64,000 nt of DNA from Charina bottae (taxonomy: Eukaryota; Chordata; Lepidosauria; Squamata; Charinaidae), in NCBI GenBank assembly GCA_023362775.1, contig JALMGJ010000014.1, positions 1,488,001-1,552,000 on the forward strand. Reading direction: 5' to 3'. Below the pieces are notes generated by a model. It was not told the origin of the DNA, made no database searches, and saw only the letters and a list, made by a program, of their open reading frames with translations. Position 1 is the first letter of the stretch. Each line of letters opens with the position of its first letter. The position numbers were made by a program, and so were the translations under genes. Of this stretch, positions 23,440-35,939 are shown piece by piece.

Positions 23440-24250
23440 AAAAGGATTTTTATTTAAGAAAGTTTTAAATGGATTGGGGGACCAGAGAGATTTGGAATAT
23501 TGGGTATTTTTGCTTTTTGAAAAACAAGTATATAATTAAATAATATACTGGTGGAAAAGACTGAAACGGAGCTAAACCTATATTAGGAACTGAGGCTTGA
23601 TGAAGGTTGCAAATGGACACTAGAGGGAAATAAAGGACTAGGCAGAAAAGAGTTAAAATGGCTAAGCCAGCTATAACTTTTTCTTATCTTAAAGAGGTTT
23701 TTGAAACATGGACTGAAATATTAATAACTAATATCTCAGAAAGGATACACATTTCAATGGATAAACTTTTAGAAGATGAGAAAAACTTTTAAAAACTTTT
23801 ACCTGAAGAAGACATTATAGAGTTTGAAGGCGTGGAAGACAACAAAACTGAGATTACCAAAATGGGAATAGAAAAGACAAATCAAGAAAAGGATCTGGAC
23901 GTGGAACAGCTGCGACAAGAAATCCTGGACAATGCCTCTTTATGGGATTCACATAAAGTAGGCGGGTGAAAGCTTTTAAACACCAAAGGAAAGATCAAAT
24001 CCTGCGATGCCATAGGAATGATTAAAGGCCAAGTTCATGCAGAGCAAAAAGAAGGAATATAAAGTTGGACTATTTGACCAGGGATAAACTACATATTTGT
24101 TTGATATTTCTGGTAACTTCTAATGGACTTTTTGCTGAACTAGGACTGAAAAGATGATGATTTCTGGATTACGTACAGATAAAAGTTAGGCTATGGGGAG
24201 AAGAGTTTTTTTATTTGCAACTTTAAAAGAGGGTGAAAAGTTAGTATATT
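23440..24250 (+). mobile_element. LINE remnant, possibly the L1 ORF1 region
   Basis: An A-rich stretch. From ATG at 23658 it reads MAKPAITFSYLKEVFETW and then hits stops and a frame shift within 130 bases; a later frame continues with acidic, Gln-rich coiled-coil-like sequence (QEKDLDVEQLRQEIL). The composition and poly-purine flank suggest a decayed L1-type ORF1, but the match is only by character. Confidence 0.35.
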
Positions 24251-24304
24251 AGCTTATGCTCGGTGTGGTGAAGGTTGGAAGCCACTTCTTTATTTTTGTC
24301 TTTG

Positions 24305-24465
24305 TTGCCTTTTTCTTTTCTTTTCTTTTCTTTTCTTTTTTTCTTTTCTTTTCTTTTCTTATTTTCTTTTCTTTTTTTCTTTTCTTTTCTTTTTCTTTTT
24401 TCTTTTCTTTCCTTTCCTTTCCTTTTCTTTTCTCTTCTCCTTCTTTTCTCTTCTACTTTTTCTTT
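24305..24465. repeat. (TTTTC)n pyrimidine tract
   Basis: 160 bases of CTTTT/CTTTTT units, strongly strand-asymmetric. It directly follows the putative LINE remnant. Confidence 0.9.
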
Positions 24466-25980
24466 CTGCACCTTCTGAACTTTTGTCTTTTTTCTTCTAG
24501 CTTAGTTTGTATTAGTTTTTACGATGTTTATTAAAAAATTCCATACAATTGTTAACAAGCTGATTTCTAAAACCTGACTGTTGTTACATCTCTTAAATGC
24601 AGGCTGTTTTCTAGAATGCAGCCCTGATCTCCTGCAGTGTGATTGTGAGCATGGAGGGACTCACGACAGAAACCCAACAGCGGCCTTGGCAACTCTCCCT
24701 GGCAGTAGCTGTTCTACAAAAGGTGCCAATAACCAAAAGCCACGGAGGCGGGGCACAGCCGTCGAAGCTGGCGTCCCTCCCCAGCCACACACAATAATTG
24801 AACAAGACGTTTTCAGTCCTCTGCAGCTGGAGATTCCTGGTTTCGCTTCCCCGCTGCAGCCCAGAGCATTCGGCAAACAGTGCTGAAGTTATACAACCAT
24901 GCGTTCTTGGTTGTTTTTTAAGGACAGTCACAACGTCCGACTTTTTCCTTGGAAGCAGTTATGTGGGGTCAAGCTACCCAAGACGCAGAAGGTCCATAAC
25001 TGGATCACCAACACTTCTATTTTTAGTTCAAAACAGCTGCGGTGGGTCTCAGGTTGGATCAGGCCAAAGAGGCGGGTGGGAGGGAGGGGAAGAGGATCAT
25101 GGCTTCTTCTCCGGTGGAATTTCTCAAGCATAAACAACCTTCCAGATATCCTTGGCCTCCTCTTTGTGTTACGGTGATAAATGTTATTTTGATGCACGGA
25201 TGGAAGAACAAACACTAATTCCTTCTCCTGCTGAGAACTGTGGTTCTAGATCAGCTGCATGTCCCTCCCTTTATTATTTATTTACACAAATATGATGCCC
25301 TTCAGAACCAGGTCGGGCTCCCAATCCCATCATTTCTATCTAGCCGGACGATGCTGAGTGGGGATAACAGAAGTTGTTGTCCAAGATAATAAAGGGGGTG
25401 GCTTGGTGGAGTGGGGGGCAGAGCAGGACAAGCAATTCTAGAATATGGGGGGGGGGAGAGCTAGGGACCTTGCCAACCGCAGTTCCCACGATCCTCTGGG
25501 AGAAGCTATGACAGTTAGGTTGCTATCAAACTGATTCAAGCCCCCATCTCCAAGACGTGCCTGTAGACCAGCATGCTGAAACTTCAGGAAGCACATGCAT
25601 TTAGCGCATGCCTAGAGGAACTGTTGTTTCATTGCACGTCATACGGTGGAAGGCAGAGGGCTTAAGCTTGTGGCTTGTGAGTCGTAGGCAGCCTGCTGCG
25701 TAATGTTCTGCAGCCGGGGGCCATCCTTTGCAGGCCCTGGGGAAGCTGCTTCCACGGCCACCGAGCAGCCTGGAGATGTGCAGGCTGGTCCACGGGCAGC
25801 TCTCCGGCAAAAGGAGTGGCCGGGTGGGGGCAGCATCAGGGCCTACGGTGGAGCAACGCAGCAGCATCTGGAGGCCTCTGGTGGGAAGCAGCCCCATGCT
25901 CACCGCGGGGGAGGGAGGAAGAGAAGGACCCACCAGCAGGGTCTCACTTCTCTGCTGGGCAAGGAGGGGAATGCAGAGGG
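24466..25980. other. USP2 intron 1, no recognisable feature
   Basis: Mixed sequence between the TTTTC tract and the purine array, with no coding or structural signal. Confidence 0.4.
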
Positions 25981-26342
25981 GAAGGAAGGAAGGAAGGAAG
26001 GAAGGAAGGAAGGAAGGAAGGAAGGGAGGGAGGGGGGAGGGAGGGGGGAGGGAGGGAGGAGGGAGGGGAAGGAAGGAAGGAGGGAGGGAGGGAGGGAAGG
26101 AAGGAAGGGAAGGGAAGAAAGGGAAAAGGGAGGGAGGGAGGGAGAGGAAGGGGGAGGGAGGGAGGGAGGGAGGGAGGAGAAGGAAGGAGGGAGGAAAGGA
26201 AGGGAAGGGAAGAAAGGGAAAAGGGAGGGAGGGAGGGAGAGGAAGGCGGAGGGAGGGAGGGGAAGGAAGGAGGGAGGGAGGGAGGGAGGGGGGGGAAGGA
26301 AGGAAGGAAGGAAAGAGGGAGGGAGGGAGGGAGGGAGGGAGG
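25981..26342. repeat. Purine tract (GGAA)n(GGGA)n
   Basis: About 360 bases made only of G and A apart from isolated changes. Its long Glu/Gly/Arg and Pro/Ser/Leu frames are artefacts. Confidence 0.95.
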
Positions 26343-26984
26343 AGAAAAACAGGATTCAGGCAGCTTGTAGAGGGGTGCAGGGGTGTCCCCAGGGTGTCAA
26401 AAAAGTCAAGATTGCAGTGTGATCGAAGCTCCACTCATTTTCTATGTGCGTCATGTGTGCACAACAATATTCTTGTGCTGGTTAATGAGAATCCTTGCCA
26501 AATTGGCCAAAATGGAATGGCTCTGTTTTGCAAGTAGCTGTTCCACAATAACTTTTTTTTTAATTTAATACATTTACATTTCATGACATATCAGGCCCTC
26601 ATGTTCTTTATTTTCTTTCTTTTTTGACTCCCTAGAGATGCTGGAATCAACGTATGAAAACGCTGCAGCATTGGCAGCCCTCGGACTAATGAACTTGTCC
26701 TCAAGCCACGCTTTAACTGGAAATGGAGACTCCTGTTCTACGGAATTCTGACTCTTACGTGTTATGCAATCCTTTTTTTTTTTTGCTGGAAATGATGGAA
26801 ATTGAATTTTGTTTTTTTCTGCATGCCAAACAGGTAGCCTCTCCGAACATGTCCAAGGTATATTCCTCTCCTCTGCTTCCGTGCATCCTTGTTCACACAC
26901 ATCCATGAACTCAACTGGGGACGCACGTCTCAATAAACCCAGAAAACGAACTTTTTTCAGAGGTGTGGCACACATCCTTTAGAC

Positions 26985-27129
26985 CAGTGTTTCTCAACCT
27001 TGGCCACTTGAAGCGTGGACTTTAAGTGTGGACTTTAACTCCCAGAATTCCCCAGCCAGCATGGCTAGCTGGGGAATTCTGGGAGTTGAAGTCCATACAG
27101 CTTACAGTGGCCATGGTTGAGAAAGACTG
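26985..27129. mobile_element. MITE family A copy
   Basis: CAGTGTTTCTCAACC...GGTTGAGAAAGACTG; flanks CTTTAGAC and CATTAGAC (7 of 8). A 17-base partial duplication of GCGTGGACTTTAA lies in the left arm. Confidence 0.85.
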
Positions 27130-27617
27130 CATTAGACTATACAACTGTGCTACAGCAAAATGGGAACCATGCCTTACAACCATGACAAGGATAAACAGCC
27201 TAAGCCTTATTCATAACACAAACCTCTTTCAGAAGAGAAAATATATGTTCAGCTACAATCCCTGCACAGGAACAGCTAATCCAGGACTTCTAATGACAGA
27301 GAGAAGCAGAAAAATGGGTGGGGGAATTGCCAAATAAGGAGCGGGGAAGGTGCCATGCAAACTGGACAGCAGGGTTTGGCAAACTGTAAGACAGGAACCT
27401 GCACACCGATTAAAAAAAACAGTGGACCACCCAAAGACAAAAACACAGAGGAATAAGAATATATAAGTAAATATATAACAAAGAATTATATATTCCATTT
27501 TTCTGAGGGGTGCCACAGAGAACATCATCCCAGGTTGGCTTTGGAAACTCACGGTGATCTGGTCTTGTAGCTTTTGATTACAAATTCAAAATTGGAGAGC
27601 TGATAAAGTTTCAAGAC

Positions 27618-27920
27618 CAGGGTTTCTCAACCAGGGTTCCGTGGCACCCGAGGGTTCCGCGAGAGGTCACTAGCGGTTCCCTGGGAGATCACAATTTATT
27701 ACAAAAATTATTTCAAATTTGGGCCACTTCACATTAAAGAGTTTCATTTTTATTTTCAGTTTAAGAACACTGTTAGTGCATCTATACAGGCCTACCCATG
27801 AAATGAATATAATAATTTTGTAACTTCTGGCCTATATTTGAGCCTGAACGTGCAGGGGTTCCCCGAGGCCTGAAAAATATTTCAACGGTTCCTCCAGGGT
27901 CAAAAGGTTGAGAAAGGCTG
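27618..27920. mobile_element. hAT-type MITE, family B, uninterrupted copy
   Basis: CAGGGTTTCTCAACC ... GGTTGAGAAAGGCTG with flanks TTCAAGAC and TTCTAGAC (7 of 8). The body is closely similar to 4605-5164 and shows where that copy was interrupted. Confidence 0.85.
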
Positions 27921-27928
27921 TTCTAGAC

Positions 27929-30900
27929 TCTGCATATTTGAAAGGACACGTAATAAGCCCACAGAGAACAAGGCAATGTGATATGGGGGGGGGGACAAAG
28001 AGAAAGAACTAAACCAGAGCTACAGTATGGAGTGCATTTGGTTTACAAACCCCACAGTAGCCTCAAATGTGTGATGCCCCTTCTTTTTGCTCCCTGGTTG
28101 CTAACGCATGTGACTCTGCATGGCTGGACCTGCCCCACGGCTCAAAGACCAGCCAGGAATGCGGTTGGCCCATTCCTTAGCTGTGTTCACCCAAGACATC
28201 CTCCTGGTTACTGAATTAACTCATGGGGGGGGGGGGGGTTGCACAACACAATGGGCCATAAACTAAGCAAAGAGGCTGGGTTTGTACACCTTCAATCACC
28301 AGGAAAGCAAACAAGCTTAAAACTGACCAACCTCTGTGCGTCATGCAAAGAGATCTTGAAGCGACTTTGTCAAGCACAGGGTGGAAAGCTGGGGAGTTTG
28401 TGACGTGGCTGTTGGGGTTCTCTCACCCAGGATATGGGCCAGGCCAATAAACCTCCAAAAGGCAACTGACCATCCCAGTTCAGCTCGTGCATGGCATCTC
28501 CCAAGACAGAGCAAAACATCTTTTCTCCGCTAGCCAGCCAGGCACAGAGGGATCTTGCCCTTGAAGTCCGAGAGAAATGCCTATTCTTGCCCTTCTCCCG
28601 CTGGCGTTTTTTGTCGAGTGCCGCCTCTTCCGCCTTCTCTATTTCCAAGAAGCTTCAACAAGGCTCCAGACCAGCTTTGCTAATCGCCCGACTTCCTGCA
28701 AACTCTGCCCCCCCCCAGTACCCAGCACCCCCCTGGCCTGTTCCCAGAAGTGAACTTGACAACCCTCAACCCTCCCCCTCCCCTTCCCCAGTAGCTGCCA
28801 GGGTTTTGGAAAGCAGACCCCCGACCCCACACCTTTGCACAAAATCTACTGAAGCAGAATCACCCAACCCAGTTTGGGGGGTGGCAGCAGGGGGAGAATG
28901 AAGAGAGGAAGAAAGAAGCTGAGTCAGTTGAAGTGGCCGGAAACCTGCTTAAGTTCAAGTAGGTAACCATCTGGGGATGCTCAAGGGAAGGCCACTGGCT
29001 ATGGGGGGGAGGAAGGCCCAGGGGCCACAGAATGACGGCCCACCACTTTCTGCTCTGCAATGCCCTCTTCCAAATCTCAGCAGACCAGATCTTGCTTACA
29101 TCCCTCCTGCCTCTTATTTATTTATTTATCATATTTATCACATTTTATTTATTTATCATATTTATATCCCGCCCATCTCCCTCTGAAGGAAGGACCCTGG
29201 GCAGTTCACAATAAAATAGTTTAAAATCAATAAAAACCATAAATAATACGAATGATCATAAAAATATATTTATCTGCTTATCTGCTCCGAAACGTATTGA
29301 CCGCTGTCCACAATGAACTGACGTTCAAGAATCACATGCTCGCTCACTCATCCCTCGCACTCTGTCCTCGTCCTCCGGGGATGTTGACTGCAATTCCATC
29401 ACCCCCAGCCAGCCTGCCCATCAGGAGGGCTGGCTGAGGATGATGGGAGGGGTAGTCCAGTATATTCAGAGAGGAGCCAAATAACCATTGGTGCTATTGG
29501 GGAGATCTAGAGCTGGCCCAGCATGCCAGAAATGTTGTTTCCAACACTCTCTCTCTTCTCTTCCAACAAGGATCAAATTAACCGAACACGGTCCAATTAT
29601 TGGGGCACCCAAACCCCCAAGTGTCGGCCTGGTAGTCGAAACACCTAGAGAAGTCTTGGGTGGGCTTCCCTCTTGGGACAGCCAAAAGTACATCTTGTGG
29701 AACGGAACACCAGACCAAGAACAAGATACCCCACCTTTTCTCAGCCCAATGGAAACATTCACGTTTTGAGCCCTCCCCTCCCAGTTTTCCCAACCCCTCC
29801 TGGGCTGTTGCGACCCCCCTCACGTGCCCCCCTGCGGTTTGCACCCACCTGTGCGTAGAAGGACAGGCCCAAAGAGCCGTGGCATGAAACTGAAGCCTGG
29901 GGTGGGGGGGGGAGGCTCAGATCAGCCTTGGCAAGCTGCTTTTTCTACAGGAAAAAAAAAAAAGGGGGGAGAAATAAGAGAAATTATTAAAAGGCAGCAG
30001 GGGCAGTGCTGTTGGAGGGTGGCTGGGGGTGGGGGGGAATCCGCAGGGAGGGTCCTTCCAGGCACAGAATGAACTAGATTGGAAGGAGCGGGGAGTGTTT
30101 CGGCCTCAGCAGAGATCCACAGCTCAGGTTACGAGCTAGATAAATATAGTGCTTTATCTGACCTCACAGGATGGCTGGAGCAATTCTCACATTCCAGCAT
30201 CAGGGGGACTTAAAGGGGAAGGAGAGGAAAATCCATCCCGCTGTGGCCTGCAGGGTGGATCTCCTGTGGGAACGGGAGGAAACTGGAAGAGATCTGAAGA
30301 AAAGGGGGTGGTGGGGGTAGGGGGGTACCATGGACAGGAACTTATGGGCAGCCATTCTTCCAAGTCTAATGACCCCTAATCCATAGGGACTAGAAACCTG
30401 GGGGTAAAAAAATGGAAGCCGGCATTCACAGCACAGGGCACCCCGAATCCATTGCAAACGGCCTCTCCTCTTTTATTTTCTCTGGCGTGTGCCAAAAAAG
30501 AAATAACAATAGCAATTATGTCTGCCATTCCGAAAGCTGTGTACACACAGAGAGAATGAGGAAGCGAGAAAGACAAGCACGCACAACCTGAATCAACCTG
30601 CATCACCATTGGGATAAGATCTCTCAGTCTCAGTTGGCTGTTTATAAAATGGGCACCTCAAGAACCAGCTTGCTCTCCAAGGGTGCTTCGCAGGATGATA
30701 AAATGGGAGGAGGAAAGAGCGTTGGCCCTCCAGAGCTCCAGCAGGAACCACAGGACACACGCCGCTGACCCCCAATTCTGTCCCTTCCTTTTTTCTCCCC
30801 AGCAGATGAAGGGATGAAAGAAGAAAGAATGGTTTAACTTGTGGCTCCCCCAGTTCAGGAGGGAGAACCAGGTTTGGCCAACCTGAGCCAGGGAGTTTAA

Positions 30901-31449
30901 AAACTGGCTGGGACCAGGTGAAAAAACGAAAGGGGGATATATTTCATTTCAATTTTTAATTCTCTTAGATTCAATTAATTACATATGATGAATCCCAGAT
31001 ACTTTAAAAAATGTTTGTCATATCAACACTTACGATTGAGTGCTGGGGGGGGAAAACAGATGCAGTGTTGCTCCCTAGTTTTAACCACTCTCCAGAAGGG
31101 ATGCAAATCCAACCACCCCCCCAAAAAAATCTCTCCCAGGACAGCTCTCTACTTATGCAAAACGCAAGACGACAGAACTTCTTGTCACTCAGTGCTGACT
31201 GGCTGGGAATGACCAAGCTTTGGCCTCTCTGCTCCAGGGCATAATCCTTAGGCAGTGACTCAGCCCACAGTGATAGGAGAGGTTTGGGGCAAGGTGAGGT
31301 CATCCTTCCCAGCTCCTCCTTGGAGGCACAACAGCCCCTCCTTCTGTAAAAGGGGGCTAGAACACAAAGTCTGTCCCAAAGTAAACAGTTGCCAAGGGAA
31401 CCTCTGTTTTGAATGGGCTCCAATCTTGTTTATTTCAACTGGGAATCTC
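27929..31449. other. USP2 intron 1, right part
   Basis: Apart from the CR1-like tail at 29110 and poly-G and poly-A runs (28226-28238, 29950-29970) I see nothing I can name. Confidence 0.4.
29110..29260 (-). mobile_element. CR1-like 3' tail, minus strand
   Basis: TTATTTATTTATCATA start, then CCCGCCCATCTCCCTCTG and ACCCTGGGCAGTTCACAATAAAAT. Confidence 0.5.
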
Positions 31450-31493
31450 TCTCTCTCTCTCTCCATGTCTGTCTGTCTGTCTGTCCGTCCGTC

Positions 31494-31525
<32 letters not shown>

Positions 31526-31526
31526 T
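31450..31526. repeat. Compound (CT)n(GTCT)n(CA)n microsatellite
   Basis: CT, GTCT/GTCC and CA arrays in series. Confidence 0.9.
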
Positions 31527-31870
31527 GCAAAGACTGCATTCACACAACATGTTTACTTTGCTTCCTGAATTGACCCTTTTCCAGGATTTGGACAATACAG
31601 GGAACCATCAACTAACTCAGGGCCGAATTTGCCCCACATCTTAACCTACCGACAAGCTAATCAAAGTTACTATTAAACAAGCTTGGCATGCGGTGCAAAT
31701 GCAGCTCCAAGGTTTGGAACTGACTAGCACTGGGTAAATACACCTGCAGACCTACTCCACCCACATTTATTACTGATTGTTTAGATACATGCCCAATAAC
31801 CCGCTCTCTTAAAAATAAAGTTGACTGAAAGAAATGCAAGTGGAACATTACTTGGAACTGATTCCCCCCG

Positions 31871-32041
31871 TTTGCCAACCCCCTAGACCAGTGTTTCTCA
31901 ACCTTGGCGACTTTAAGATGGGTGGACTTCAACTCCCAGAATTCCCCAGCCAGCATAGCTTTCTGGGGAATTCTGGGAGTTGAAGTCCACCCATCTTAAA
32001 GTCGCCAAGGTTGAGAAACACTGGTCTAGGGGGTTGGCAAA
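31871..32041. mobile_element. MITE family A inside a perfect 79-bp-arm palindrome
   Basis: Arms 31871-31949 and 31963-32041 are exact reverse complements around a 13-base spacer. The MITE itself (CAGTG...CACTG) spans 31889-32023, so about 18 bases of non-MITE flank on each side also mirror each other. Confidence 0.9.
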
Positions 32042-32599
32042 GGATTAGGGGGGAGATAGTCCCCGCACACTGGGAAAATACCCAGGTGAAGAGTACTTGA
32101 AAAGTCATAGAACGAAGCTGTTCAGTTTGTGTAAGAGAGTGAACACCTTTTGTTTACTTAAAAAAACACAACCCAACTCATTTCTGAAAACACATTTCTA
32201 CTCTATCTGGTTTCTACGCACTGTTCCCAACAACACGGCCTCATTCCTTCGCAGCTGGCCAGAGCCCCAGATTGGCGCCTAGTGTCAAACCAGGGAGCCT
32301 GGCGCATAGGACCACTGGGCTCCTGAGCAGGTGCAGAGGGCACCGCAACCCAGAATGCAGCATCTGAATGGACCAACGCCCTGTCTGCCTCCCCCTCCGA
32401 TAACCACGGGTCCACACTTGGCTCCTTCAAGATGCTTCCCAGCCCACCCCCTCTCCTTGCCTCAAAAGGGGTCCAGAAACTGGCTCCCTTCTAGAATTGG
32501 GGGGTCTCTCTTTAACCCAAGAGTAAAAGTCTCCCTTGACAGCTTCCCAAGAACTTGGCATAACAACCCCCTGACTATCATCACCATCACCATCATCTC

Positions 32600-33560
32600 G
32601 TGGACCAGCCGTCACCCTCTGCCCCCACGGTTTCCCGGCCAGGAATGCCAGGACTACAACTCCCATGCACCCCAGCCCGCTGGCAAGGGAGGATGGGGGT
32701 TGGCTGCGGACCAGGTCGCGCCACTCCCGCCCGCTGGGCTCCCCCGCCCCCCCCGCGCCCGACTTGCTCCGCGAGACTGAACCCACCCGGGGCGCTGCGC
32801 GCGGGGCTCCCACGCCGCTCCGGGAGGGGAGGGGCGATCGTTTGGGGAGGGGGCGTGGCCGAGGGCCCCACGAACCTCCCGGGCCCCGAGCACCGCCGAG
32901 CCGCGCGGCGCCCTTCTCCCTCCGGACCTCCGCGGCTCGGGGCGCCCCAGCCCGGGGCGAAGGAAAGCGCCCCCGCTGCCCTGCCCTGGCTCCGGGGCGG
33001 GGATGGGGCGCGCCCCGCACTCACCTGGCTGTCTCCGGGAGGGACGGGCCGAACCCGGCCGGCTCCATGGAGCCGCGTTGCCGGCCGCCGCCGCCTGATG
33101 TCACAATCCGGGCGCAGGTGACGCAGCGCCGGCGAGCGGGCGGCGGACAAAGCCGCGCGGCCGGAGCAGAGCTCTCGGTTCGGCCCGCCGGGCTGCGTTG
33201 CGCGCGTGGAAAGGGCGCCAACGGCGGCGCGGCGCTGGCCCGGGGGAGCGGGCCCCGCGGGAAACGGACCCGCGCTCGCACGCGCCGAGGGCTCCTCGGC
33301 CGCTTGGCCAGAGGCAGCCCGCCTCGCCCGGCCCGCTTCCGAGCTCGGAGCCCCTGGCCGGACAGACCCCCCCACCCCATGGCCGGCAGTCCCAGCGCGG
33401 GCGCCCCGCAGCCCCGGTCAAGGGAGCCGGTCGGGGCGTCTAGCGCGGCTCTTGGCGCTGCCTCCCCGCCCCGCTGCAGCCGTCGAGGGAGGAGCGGCGG
33501 TGCGGCTGGAAAAGAAGGTCGGGGGCGGTCGAAAGCCCGGCTTGCTGGCCTGCCCCAGCT
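32600..33560. promoter_or_regulatory. CpG island, probable USP2 promoter
   Basis: About 950 bases of very CpG-dense, GC-rich sequence flanked by ordinary DNA. It contains the putative USP2 first-exon donor (33025), a CRE-like TGATGTCA at 33097-33104 and a TGACGCA half-site at 33119-33125, both just upstream of that exon on the minus strand. Long reading frames here in several frames and on both strands are a by-product of the lack of AT-rich stop codons. Confidence 0.65.
33025..33210 (-). other. USP2: Putative non-coding first exon of USP2 (5' limit unknown)
   Basis: On the minus strand inside a CpG island there is an excellent donor, AGCCAG|GTGAGT, with the exon's last base at 33025. It lies 23 kb upstream of the USP2 coding exon, on the right strand and between USP2 and THY1, where the first exon of the long transcript sits in mammals. 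The stretch contains an ATG at 33068-33066. If spliced to 9749, this opens a reading frame out of phase with the main start. The transcription start was placed arbitrarily near the CpG peak. The exon could instead belong to an unannotated antisense or non-coding transcript. Confidence 0.5.
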
Positions 33561-35779
33561 CCTCTGGCGCTGGATTGTGGAAGGGGGCTGTTGGGGCTCC
33601 GGGGCCTTGGATGGGGGTCAGGCGGGGTCGCTCGGAGGAGCCCCCCACCTTAATCAGGCTCGGAGCCAGGGCCCTGAAAGTTTCCAAAAAGGAAAAGCGG
33701 CTCCTCCTCCTTCGCCTGTTTAAAATAAACACCGGCCTGTTTGAAAATGCAGAAGTTCATCATTTCCTGGGCGCTTTGGGACTCCTTGCCTCGTGATCTT
33801 AGGCTTGCTTGTTGCGCGATGGCGCCCCTCGCTGCTTTTACTCCTGATGTCTGCATTGCACTTGGAGGTAGGTGTGTGAGGTCGCAGGAGCCAGCGCATC
33901 AAATGTTGCGCATGTATGATTAGGCTCTGCTCCATTAGCTCGGTCGAGACATCAACAGGAGTCTTTTTCCCCAAAGCGATTGCTGCAAGTTACATTGTAA
34001 CCAAGACCTGAGCTTGAAGCTGCTTGCTTCCTTCTCCTTCCCCTCTCCTTTTCCTTTTGTGTGGTGTCTTTAGACCGAAGCCCAATACCCGATGTTTTGT
34101 TGGTAGCGAACCTGACACACTCCAAAACCGTTTTACTAGAGAATGGCTAAACCAAATTCTTAAACAGGTAAGATGCTAATCACATTTTTTTTATTAGCCG
34201 CAGCCAGCAACAGCAAAGTATACGTTCCTTCAAAAAAAAGACGCCACCAAAGGAATTCTACAATCTAAGGATTTATTTGTGCGGATTGGGGTGCTCCCCC
34301 CCCTTTTTTTTTTTGCCTTTGACAATAAGCTGTGGAAAACACTTTACAAATGTTCACCGAACAAGACTCGGACAAAGCGTGATGAATGGGCGGTCTGGAA
34401 TGGACGCATTGCTAATTTTGAGCTGCTGAATTTGCACGGAAATGAACTCTGGAAGAGTGCGAGATGGAATGAGGGACTAGCAATACCTGAGCAGTAAAAA
34501 TCCTGCAGATGGAGCCAAGCAAAAGCTGTTGGCTCAGGTGGGAAAGCAAAGCTGGGGAGGGCTGGAAAAGGAGGGAGGGCCATCCAGAAATATCCCACGG
34601 ACCACCCATTTTAGCCTCCTCCATCAGTTCATCCAAGTTCTGCCTGCAATTTTAACCCCACCAAGCAATCGGGAGGCCTTTCCAGGCTGGGAGTGCAATT
34701 TACGGCGAATGTTTCTTCCTGGTTTAATTTTGAATCTTGCTTTCTTTGCGCTGCCTGGTAGAAACAGGTTTTGCCCATGATTTTTTTTTTGAAAATCAGT
34801 AACACACATCTGTTTAATGTGAAATATTTTTCATCCTCAGCTGTGAGGGACCCAAGTACTGCAAACTTTTTAAAAATTATCGCTGCTGTGTCGAGAGTTG
34901 GCGTTGATCATCCAGCATTTAGTTCTGGGAAGCCTGCAAGGGAAGGGGTTTCGAAGTTTGGAAACCCCCCCATTTTTACCACCACCAGCCCAGTTGCTAA
35001 ATTTGTGCCAGTCAAAATGAAATAATGCCCCCTTGTTCCATTATCCCAGTTTGGGTTTTTCCTGATCTGAACGCAATGCCCACCCACTATAGGCAATTGG
35101 TGCTTTTCCATGATCCTTCAGAAATCCTATCCTTCAAAAACACAAGAGAACACTTCTTGCTCCACTATTTTGATGGAAGGAGAAAAACCAATGCAGAGAA
35201 TCTGCTTGCCCAGCGTAATATAAGAAAACATAAAGACAGGCTGGGGGTCATGTAGGGAACGCCCCCAATTTGCGAGCCCAGCTCTCAATTTCTGGAGAAC
35301 ATTTTGACCTCACACCACTCATTGCTTGCAAGCCTTCTGCACCTCGCCTCTCCAGACCCTGACAACTTTTTAAATTACTTTAATCCACACATAAACTTTT
35401 GACCCGGACCATTCAAATACATTTCAAATTAAACCCTGAAACGGCTTGTGTACAAACATCTTAGCAAAATAGGGCCAGCAAGATGGGAAAGTTTAGCAGG
35501 CATAATTCTTGTTATTCCTCCACATGCAAAGAAACACAACAACACTTCATTACTTCCCCACGCTTTGCAGGCTGATTTCAACTCCCATACTGGGCGGCGG
35601 AGCTCCGTTGATTAAATCCACTTAATGCTCCCAACACAATTAGTTTTGATTTTCTAATTTTGCTAAGCCCGAGGTTCCAGCCCTCCAATTCAGAGTCGAG
35701 TGTTGGCTTTCTGAATGCTTATTCAGAAGTATGTCCTGTTTTTTCCCCCATCATAGACTAACACAACTCTCCTCCCACA
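33561..35779. other. Intergenic sequence between USP2 and THY1
   Basis: Unique-looking DNA with no repeats recognised. It is slightly AT-rich and may include conserved regulatory sequence, but nothing specific can be shown. Confidence 0.35.
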
Positions 35780-35939
35780 GTGAATATGATGTGCAATTGA
35801 TCCTCGATTGGTTTTCTGGCATTAAATTTGTAATTTAAGGCCTAATTATTTCGGTATTTTAGCATCTGGGGTTCGCTTATTGGGGCCAATTAGGCTTTTG
35901 AACGCCTTCCAAATAAATCGCCCCCATTTGTTATATTTC
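35780..35939. promoter_or_regulatory. Possible conserved non-coding element
   Basis: A repeat-free AT-rich block with closely packed motif-like strings (CCTAATTATTTCGG, TATTGGGGCCAATTAGG with an inverted CCAAT, CCAAATAAATCG). The judgement is by texture only. Confidence 0.25.

Noticed and set aside
25601..26537. Four overlapping 180-280 codon frames on both strands
   Set aside because: They translate the GGAA/GGGA tract into Gly/Arg/Glu/Lys or Pro/Ser/Leu repeats in every frame; simple-sequence artefact.
32593..33796. Frames of up to 352 codons on both strands
   Set aside because: CpG island composition lacks stop codons; no conserved domain, no initiation or splicing support except the donor at 33025.
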